The notes under the pieces: generated by a model | Database searches by the model: none | Seen by the model: the letters and a program-made list of their open reading frames with translations, nothing else | What the model was told of the DNA's origin: nothing | Translations under genes and position numbers: made by a program | Assembly (NCBI GenBank): GCA_033239525.1 | Contig: BSYO01000004.1 | Span: 11,570,037-11,634,036 of the forward strand | Source of the DNA: Nepenthes gracilis | Lineage: Eukaryota > Streptophyta > Magnoliopsida > Caryophyllales > Nepenthaceae | Length of the DNA: 64,000 nt | Direction of reading: 5' to 3' | In this document: positions 56,750-64,000 of the stretch, one piece after another | Numbering within the stretch: the first letter of the stretch is position 1 | How the letters are laid out: each line of letters begins with the position of its first letter

Positions 56750-58020
56750 TGGACTGATTAAGAAGAAAGAGATGAGCTTGATTTATTTTCCTGGATTTCA
56801 GATACTTCATTGTCATCTTGGCTTTGTTCATTCTCAGGATCTTCTGTATCACTCAGTATTAAGGTTGTTAAATTATGACACAATTGTTCATCGTTTTTAA
56901 ATAATTCATAATTTTTTTTAAGTTACATTGATTAGATTTTTATCTTGGCCTCTTACATTTCCAGCATATGAATTTGGATTGTTGTGTTTGGTATGTGGGT
57001 TTTGTTTCTTGTGGGTAAGATTTTGATGTCTTTGTTAAAGGCTTCTTTTTAGTTGATTGATAACATGTGTTTTGTGGTTTATATGATTTCTTCGAATATT
57101 TAATATATTTTGGTTTCTGTTAAGTAGATGCTTTTACCTTTTTCATTCCATATTGGTAACAAAATGATCCTAATGGGGTTTTAAATTTTTTACTATCTTT
57201 ATGGAATTTAGATTGTTCTTTATATTTCTGACATAATTATAATCTTTTTTTAATGAAAGCAAATAATTGCCCATACATTACATTTGGCCATTGGATAGCC
57301 TTATCCCCCCAAGTTCAGTGAGCTTGGTGAGGATGCGTTGAGCAAAAAGAGTAGGAAGACCAACAACAAACCGTTCTTTCTAAAATTGTTCATTACAATG
57401 ATGGCAACGAAAGATGAGTAATAAAAAAAATCTTTATACCACTAAAAATCTTGAAGAGTGGGACATCTAAGGTTGGATAGAACTAATTTGAAATTTAGTA
57501 ATTCATCTTCAATGTTGCCAAGAAATGCTTGACCGAGAGTAGCAATAGGGACTTCTGGACAATTTTGTTTTTGGACAAATTGGATTTCTCCATCTGGCCC
57601 TTCTTGTTGAATATTTTCAGTATAATTTAGGATATAGTTTTGTTCAATGGCTGTTAAGGCATTTTCCCACCAAAATTTTAGTGTGCTAGTAAAACCTATG
57701 ACGATTAATTTACTAGCTGTATGTTCATCTATCTGATTGTGGACTTAGTATGCTACAGACATGATGCCAATGTCATGTAGCATACATGTAATTTCATACT
57801 CAGATTTACCCTCCATATTCCATTCATGGATAGTGTCAATATTGTATATTTTCAGTGGATATTGACTTCATTCTTCATATTAGATATCTGGTGGAGTAAG
57901 TCGTGAACAATAATTTTTTGTGGTTGAATGTCTATGAGGATTGGGAGTATTTCTCTTAATTTTATTTAGTTCTTGGTCTATTTCAAGTTCTTGAGATTGG
58001 GACTGATCATTGTTTGGACT
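56750..58020 (-). pseudogene. Pararetroviral coat-protein region with zinc knuckle
   Basis: Near 56915-56960 the minus strand reads F-I-C-W-K-C-K-R-P-R, a stop, then K-S-N-Q-C. This has the C-x2-C...C spacing of the coat-protein zinc knuckle with its Gly-His part destroyed. Upstream is a Lys/Gln/Thr-rich stretch. Further upstream (to about 58.0 kb) are decayed capsid-like frames with many stops. Identification rests on position and the knuckle. Confidence 0.65.
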
Positions 58021-58899
58021 GTCTTAATTATGTTTGGTGTTAAAGTAGATGAGGATGGTAATTCATTTAATTTTTTGTTAGCTGTTCTAAAAGAAGATCT
58101 ATTTTCTTAGGAGGTAATTGTATTTCATCTATTTTTGGTAATGGTGAACTTTGTAAGGGTGCTATGCTATATGGAAATTGATAAGCAAATTCCGACTTAT
58201 TTTGACTCATATATTCAACTCTATCTACTTGTTTGGCAACTATATGTAATAATTGAGATAGGTAATAATTTTGTTCATATACCTTTTTTATATCTCCTAA
58301 AATTACATTACTATCTCCATCTCTATCAGCACCTTTTTAAAAGGAGCAGTGAGGATTACATTATCCATTGTTAATTTTAATCCAATTAGTGGGGGGTGAA
58401 CAAATATAATCTGTTGTCCACTGACAATATTCTATGTTGACATAATTCTTTCATTTACATTTATTTGTTTATTTTTCATGTCATTATTTATATATGGTAA
58501 AAACCATTCAAAAAATGGTAAATTTTTGTGAAGTAAATTCATTGTCTTTTTTCACAAAAGTCTATATTCTTATGTTTCTTCTTTTGTAAAGGTTTTAAAA
58601 TACCATTGCCTAATTTGATTTATTTTTTCTAATATAAACTCTTTTCTTAATGTTTTTATATTTTGAATATATTCTTTTTCAATATCAATTACATTAATTA
58701 ATTGCATGTCAAACAAGGTAGGTCACTGTGAAGTTGGTTGCGTAATAATTTCTAGGATAGGGTTCCTACTTTCTACGTGCCTTATTTCTTGCAAATACAT
58801 AGATTGATACTTTAACTAGTTGACGATCTAGATGTTTCATATTCAGACACAATTGTCTAAGGTTTGATTGTATTAAAACTTAGTGATCTGGGTATATGT

Positions 58900-59700
58900 T
58901 GAGGTTTGTAATTAAAAATAATATTTCTTTTAGGAGTTTTGGTTATTTTCGAAAATTCCCGTCTGGTCATATGCCTAGGTGGTTGGGTAACATCAACTTG
59001 TCATTTAGTTGGTAAAGTGATCTCATCCCATTTTAATAATTTAAGTGTAAAGGTAGCAGCATGTTCTGCTTTTACCTACAAAATGATAGTTTCACCTGGT
59101 AGAGTTTGGATAAGGAATCTAGGATTAAATTGAGTACTTAATAATTTAAAATAAATTCTATAAAGAATTAAAAACCCTCTTCGATCTTCCTGTTGTGTTA
59201 ATCCAGGAAGATGAACATTTAATACTAAGTATTTAATATTATAAGATATTTTAAATCTATAGTGAATTTGGTGCACAATTGAAATAAATTGATCCATTAC
59301 ATATATTAGATTAAACAATTGCTAATATAGAATCTTTATATTTTAATAATGTTTGGTCTCTTAAACATAATAGAATTGGAGAATCAATTCCTAATTTGAT
59401 TAATGGCTTAATTGTAATTTGTATTAAACCATAATTTATATAATTATATCCTTTTTATTTAAATCTATCAATTGATAATGTTGATAATAACCTGATTTCT
59501 TTGTATTCATTTTTAATAGAAATAGTTTGTTCATGATCTTTAATTGCTAAGGCTATTTTAAAATCAAAAGTTTGAATTTTATAGATTTCTTCGACCTGCT
59601 GTGTAGGAATAGTCCATCTTGAATAATCATTACTTGGTATAATTAATGACTCCCTCGAATTTGTTGTTGTACTAGAATTTGAATTACTGCCCCTGAGCAT
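58900..59700 (-). pseudogene. Pararetroviral movement protein region, broken
   Basis: The frame 59700-59455 contains EEIYKIQTFDFKIALAIKD. The sequence continues after a stop with GLIQITIKPLIKLGID, then the frame 59318-59076 with LNVHLPGL and LILYRIYFKLL. These are conserved blocks of the caulimovirid movement protein, which lets virus pass between cells through plasmodesmata. This domain is absent from retrotransposons and is the main reason for the viral call. At least two stops break it. Confidence 0.8.
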
Positions 59701-59924
59701 TCATCTTAATCGAGATGTCATTTTATCTAATTACTACATAAATTAAAACACAATCGTTTCTACACAGACTCAATGAACGGGAACACCCCCGAGACCACCC
59801 TAATCACAATGAAGACACGGGCTAACCAATGGTTAATCAGGCTTACCAACGTTTTTCTAAGTATATGCTGATGGATTATGCAATAATGGATGTAGAAATT
59901 AAATAAAATGGTTAGAATCTAGTA

Positions 59925-60260
59925 CGCCTAAACAATCCGTCTGGATATCAGATATTTTCGTATAGTGGATTTTCAATTGATGATTGACTGCACAAATGGC
60001 TTTTCTATATAACATTTGGCTCTTAAATTTTTCGTTTAACAGTGAGATTGTATCTTTAACTCTACTACATGTTTATATTTATCATTTTTGGTCATGTTAA
60101 TTTGACATACTGTAGGTATTTCACCTTGAACCTTGATTCTTTCTGTAAATTGAATTTGTGGGCATAATGTTTCACTTGGCTACGTTTACACCAATTCACC
60201 TCCCTTTGGGTGCAAGTTGGGTTCAAATTGCATTTTCTCGCATCATATCTCATTCAACCA
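59925..60260 (+). repeat. Diverged partial 712-bp unit right of viral insert
   Basis: TATAGTGGATTTTCAATTGATGATTGACTG and ATGTTTATATTTATCATTTTTGG follow the order of the 712-bp unit, ending with TGCAAGTTGGGTTCAAATTG after an 80-bp insertion. It takes up the unit about where the left part broke off at 51535, so the virus sits within the array. Confidence 0.75.
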
Positions 60261-60595
60261 AATGAAGTCCAAAAATAAAAGAGCGTGTAGCAATAATGTA
60301 CAACTAACAGATAAATCCATAGCTTCTTTCAACTTCTCAATATATATTATAAGAGTAAAATAACCTTCAATTATTTATGAATGTGGAAACTTCAAGCTAA
60401 TTCAATCAGGTAAACTGTAACTTGGTCAATTGTCCCAAGCCCTGGAAAGTTTCACACAATCGAATCAAAAGATTCAAAGACAGTAGAAGAAATAACATGA
60501 AACATCCACAGTATTTAACTGAGTATTGCAAGCATTTTTAAAAATAATATTGTTCTGTAAAATTTAGACAAGGCAAGGTAGGGAAGGGAGCATAC

Positions 60596-60655
60596 CTTGA
60601 TCATCGAATAGTGATATCAAGATTGCAAGGGATACACAAATGCTAATATCTTCCC
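60596..60655 (-). CDS. RIT1: RIT1-like exon (EDISICVSLAIL)
   Basis: Acceptor TTTTCAG above 60655 and donor CAAG|GTATG below 60596. The 60-nt exon reads (G)EDISICVSLAILISLFDDQ(G), with a split Gly codon at each end. It continues the dual-specificity-phosphatase-like C-terminal part of RIT1. Its 5' partner is the exon at 61362; its 3' partner is 12.9 kb away at 47685. Phases match at both junctions, which is strong support for a true gene. Confidence 0.85.
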
Positions 60656-61361
60656 CTGAAAACAGACATGTAGCATGAATTTTCAATATATGCACTAGGA
60701 TTGCAAGAGATCAGAAAAAATATTTTGAAAGGCATTAGCAAGCAAATAATAAATGGGTGGTCATGTGTCCAAATTTTCAATATTACGAACTCTGAAACAG
60801 ATCAGATATATGCAGCCTTGCTGTGTAATACAAAGAGTCTGTTTCACTTATTTAAATATGTAACCTCCATGTCATAATAGAGCAACCTTACCATTGTGCA
60901 AAGACCCATCCCCTACCATGTAAATAATTAATCAAGATAACAACTACAGCCAAAAGAATGGGAGTTCTAAATAATTGTCACACATATATCCAACCAATTC
61001 AAGATTAATTAAGCGAAATAAAAAAATATGTGTATATAAAACAAAATCATATAGGCATCCTATTAATCCTCGGATTCACACCCTGCAGTCAAATTCCAGG
61101 GCTATATGCAGCATCTTTTATAATTTGCACCCATTTGAAAACCTAGGGTACTAAAATGTTGATCAGCCATATTTTTATTCAACATGTAAGAGAAGAACAA
61201 TGAAAAAATGTCCATGAATCATCAGAATCAGTCCCCAATAATAAAGCATCCAATGCAAAATAAATCAGGAAACAGATAGTATACAGGATTTTGAACAGAT
61301 TTAAGACCAGAACCTCATTAAGGAGCCCAAAAAAAAATCAGCAGTGAAGAATATTGCTCAC

Positions 61362-61470
61362 CATCATGGCAGCAAACTAGTAGTGTCTTTCCTCTAGCTA
61401 AATTGGACCTTGCAAAGTTCACTGCAGATGGTAGATTACTCAGCAAAGAAAATCGATTGAATTTCGAGCT
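61362..61470 (-). CDS. RIT1: RIT1-like exon (LPSAVNFARSNL, LLVCCHDG)
   Basis: Acceptor CTTTCTCTGGCCAG and donor GATG|GTGAGC bound 109 nt, read as SSKFNRFSLLSNLPSAVNFA and RSNLARGKTLLVCCHD(G). The L-x-x-C-x-x-G-E-D-x-S-x-x-V pattern formed with the next exon is the phosphatase-like signature of RIT1. RIT1 adds a 2'-O-ribosyl phosphate at position 64 of initiator tRNA, which keeps it out of elongation in fungi and plants. Confidence 0.87.
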
Positions 61471-61783
61471 CTGGCCAGAGAAAGGTAGTCATGGTTAGTA
61501 TATTTTACAGGGGAGCCATTAGATTTCTCCCATTTTAAAGTTCTTGCATACTTCCAGCTGTGAGGATTTCATCGTAGCAACTTAGATGGCTAGGATTTAA
61601 TGTGTTGTCATAATTTTAATAATTCAAATTGTCAAGATAAAATCCTTACTATTGGAAATACGATGGAGGATAAAAAAAGGAAAGACCCCAATAGGACTCA
61701 AATATATCATATTATATACGTATACACCAAAAACCCCAGAAATAAGAATTTAAACCTCAAAAATTCTTTCAATTCATACGCAC

Positions 61784-61878
61784 CACTATAGGAAGATGCA
61801 AATATGCATATGGATTGATCATAAGCAACTCCTTGTCACAGTTCAATATGCAAGCAACTTCAGGTGCAGCTGCAGAAG
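61784..61878 (-). CDS. RIT1: RIT1-like exon (ILNCD ... AYLHLPIV)
   Basis: Acceptor TTTTTTTTCCAG and donor GTG|GTGCGT bound 95 nt, whose first two bases complete an upstream codon. It reads SAAAPEVACILNCDKELLMI and NPYAYLHLPIV. The 'AYLHLPI' stretch precedes the S-x-K-x-x-R-F-S-L-L block of the next exon, as in other plant RIT1 proteins. Earlier exons, which should hold the N-terminal catalytic domain, were not recognised in 61.9-64.0 kb and may lie beyond the window. Confidence 0.82.
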
Positions 61879-64000
61879 CTGGAAAAAAAACACACACATA
61901 CACATACACAAAACAATCAGCCAACAACAGGAAGTGAGTTCTTCACAGTCAAGATATCAACCTTACATCAACAGCCAATTAGTCAGCTAGCTGTAGGATC
62001 ACAGCAGACAGGACAATCCATTGCCATTCATCTGGTTAACAAAAAAAGTTCATTCATGCAAGATTCTAAAAGATTTGGCTCAAACTTGCATGAATGATGA
62101 CATACAGATGACATCTCTGAACTAGTACTATTTTTTTCCTCAAGATTTGAAATTTGACTGCAATGATCAATGTGGTATTACATACTCTTGTATGAAAACA
62201 TGGATTAAGTGATGAAAAGCTTTCTCCGCAACAAAGATAGTGAACCTGGGTGCAATAATAAGATACTCCATTGTGATACGGAGAGTATTGGTTCAAACTA
62301 TGAAAATAACCTTCCAAAATTGCAGGAGTAAAGTTGTATATATCTAATCCTCCCATCAGCCTGCAATTTGGGAAGCCTTGTCATTGAGTCATTCCCTCTA
62401 CATAGCATATTGCATCTTAAATATCAAAAAATATTTGGAAAGAGTAGAAATTATTGGATGATATTAAAGGCTTTTTTTCCCACTAAAATGTGTGTGTGTA
62501 TAGTAACGGTCACAGGGATTGCAATTATCAATTGTTGGCAAAGAATAAAACATAGACACTGAAGCACAGAAGTGTTAGAATTTGAGTAATGAACAAAGGC
62601 ATCTAAGAAATCTGTGTATTGTTTCATGATTTAAAACATACATTATCATTAAATGTTATTTTTAAGTATTTTTAATTAATTTTACCATGTATGACAGATA
62701 AACTATACTCTCTCAGTTAAACTATTATGCAAGAATATTTCATATATATTATTAAACATAATAAAATCATGTGTTAACCGATAAATAATACAACATGAGC
62801 ATATATGAAGAAAATGTTTAGCTAATAAATCGTTTGAAAAATGTAGTTGGACAGTTTGTATGGGTCTGTTCTGGTCCTGCATCAGTCATATCGGACTATG
62901 CCATTTGATATGCATTAGTGAGGGTGTATTAGTCCCATATCATATCAGATACTCATTTCCAAAAATGTAATGGTCAACAATTGATTATTTGCCCTGAACC
63001 TTAGAAGTAGCTAATATTAATTTCTTCAAGATAACAAAACAGTGAATAGCAGACATTTTAAAGCTTTCTAAAAAGGTAAATAGAAGTCTCGTAACTTTAG
63101 GGATCCTTCAATTATCAATTAGGTAACTTCCATGAGTCTATTAGGTATCTTTTTTAAGCCCCACAAGGTGTCAATTATACGCCGTTGTAAGGTTTCAATT
63201 TGGTCCTTCTGTGTTGATTTTCTTACAAGAAAATTGAACATAATGAATAGAGAGAATGATAGAAAATTTTCAGAAGAACAGTGAAAAGAGGATATAATTC
63301 TCAATTTGAGAAGGGAGAGATCTCCAATTAAGCCACGTAATAGTACTTCATTGTCTGATTAATTTTATTATATTCTCCTATATATATTGCCTCAATAAAA
63401 GTTCCCTAATCATTATAATCAGCTGCTTTTTAGAAGAGGTATTGTATAGCTAAAATTATTATAACCACTAAGAACTTGCTAGAGTTGTCCCATATGTAAG
63501 GTGCCTGCCATGTGTCCCTTGGCTGAGGATGAAGTCACATGCATGGCATGCTTCATTTGAACAGGCACAACAACCCACAATCCACTACTTCTTCCATCTG
63601 AAGGCTGGTGCTTCTCCATGGGGACAATGGTGATGTACCTTCTCAACAAAACCATGATGCACCACCCTCTCATTTGACATCTGATGATGCTTCAAGTCAA
63701 TGGTGATGATGCGTCTTTTCATCCAACAGAGCCACAATCCTCAATTCCTTCATCTGACAGCTAGGGGCCCTCCACGAGAACATTGGTGATGATCTCTCTC
63801 TCCCATTTATGCATTCCTGCTGCTGCACCGGCCAATCTATCTCCTGAGCCTGTCTGCCACTTCTTCCCCACTGGTCTTCATCAAAGGGTCCCTATTATGC
63901 CACTTGGATGGCTGTGATGACCTTCCTTTCTGAGCCTTTATTTCATTTGGCACTTGCAGTTTTCACAGCTTTGTTAATCTTCACCCTTTTTCCCTTGGTG
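61879..64000. other. Upstream intronic or flanking region, no further exon recognised
   Basis: A CACACA tract precedes the acceptor at 61885-61910. 62100-62356 has an open minus-strand frame without known motifs. The block 63480-64000 is less AT-rich and repeats CATCTGA...GGTGATGAT-type phrases about every 100-150 bp. It could be part of an unrecognised gene or repeat. I could not identify N-terminal RIT1 exons. Confidence 0.4.

Larger units (their letters stand above)
51536..59925 (-). mobile_element. Endogenous pararetrovirus (Caulimoviridae-like), decayed
   Basis: On the minus strand, in order: movement protein, coat-protein region with zinc knuckle, aspartic protease, reverse transcriptase, RNase H, then a second overlapping ORF, then a promoter and poly(A) region and a tRNA-iMet primer site. 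No LTRs are present. The movement protein and this order mark a plant pararetrovirus rather than a retrotransposon. The two-ORF layout resembles florendoviruses, but the genus is not certain. Every ORF is broken. A second, plus-strand copy of the promoter region is joined at 51551-52245. The whole block interrupts the 712-bp array. Confidence 0.85.
47686..60595 (-). other. Giant RIT1 intron with satellite array and viral insertion
   Basis: The donor CAAG|GTATGC (at 60595) and acceptor TTTTTTCAG (at 47686) bound a 12.9-kb phase-1 intron. It holds a 712-bp tandem array, an endogenous pararetrovirus in the host-gene sense and an inverted repeat. No other host exon was found inside. The pieces of exon on both sides join in phase, so the gene structure is credible, but whether it is spliced cannot be read from DNA. 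Confidence 0.7.

Noticed and set aside
51536..59925. Region read as a Ty3/gypsy retrotransposon
   Set aside because: No LTRs, the presence of a movement-protein domain and the coat/protease/RT order point to a pararetrovirus.
63479..63673. Minus-strand frame considered as an N-terminal RIT1 exon
   Set aside because: No RIT1 motif, no matching splice sites, and repeated GGTGATGAT phrases suggest repeat-derived sequence.
1..64000. tRNA, rRNA, CRISPR array, riboswitch or bacterial operon
   Set aside because: No cloverleaf or rRNA sequence was recognised; repeats are eukaryotic tandem or transposon repeats; the tRNA-iMet complement sequences are primer binding sites, not tRNA genes.

Overview
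The window looks like heterochromatic or gene-poor DNA from the nuclear genome of a flowering plant. It is AT-rich, has no bacterial gene structure, and most of it consists of nested, decayed plant transposable elements: Ty1/copia and Ty3/gypsy chromovirus LTR elements, L1-type LINEs, MITEs, satellite-like arrays and one endogenous pararetrovirus. The species cannot be named from the sequence. The only host gene I can support is the 3' part of a RIT1-like gene on the minus strand. RIT1 is the initiator-tRNA 2'-O-ribosyl phosphate transferase.

Layout from left to right. 0-5 kb: an old gypsy-type LTR remnant and a MITE. 5.1-10.7 kb: a full-length but dead copia element on the minus strand, with an exact 5-bp target-site duplication (TSD). 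11.2-12.7 kb: a deleted copia relative on the plus strand, cut by a non-LTR insertion (12.69-13.34 kb, 11-bp TSD). 14.8-17.2 kb: a gypsy-type LTR full of minisatellites. 17.2-20.4 kb: a compact non-autonomous LTR element on the minus strand with an exact TSD. 20.9-23.5 kb: a decayed LINE. 23.5-25.3 kb: another LTR with a primer binding site (PBS). 26.2-26.7 kb: a MITE swollen by an AAT microsatellite. 26.7-32.1 kb: a very decayed Del/Tekay-type chromovirus. 32.1-38.7 kb: a LINE on the minus strand, split by a young 4.2-kb LTR element (33.3-37.5 kb) that carries fragments of several host genes. 40.2-46.7 kb: a gypsy element with unequal LTRs and a strange interleaved internal segment.

From 47.5 to 61.9 kb four exons can be joined in phase into the conserved C-terminal region of RIT1. 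One intron of about 12.9 kb holds a 712-bp tandem array (4.5 copies), a near-complete but broken Caulimoviridae-like endogenous pararetrovirus in the same sense as the host gene, and a roughly 0.7-kb-arm inverted repeat of the viral promoter/poly(A) region. Transcription of the host gene would therefore pass through a viral hairpin. The last RIT1 exon has an in-frame TGA just before its most conserved C-terminal motif.

The three things most worth following up are the intronic viral hairpin in RIT1, the gene-fragment-carrying LTR element at 33.3-37.5 kb, and the zipper-like mosaic at 43.1-44.3 kb, which may be an assembly artefact.
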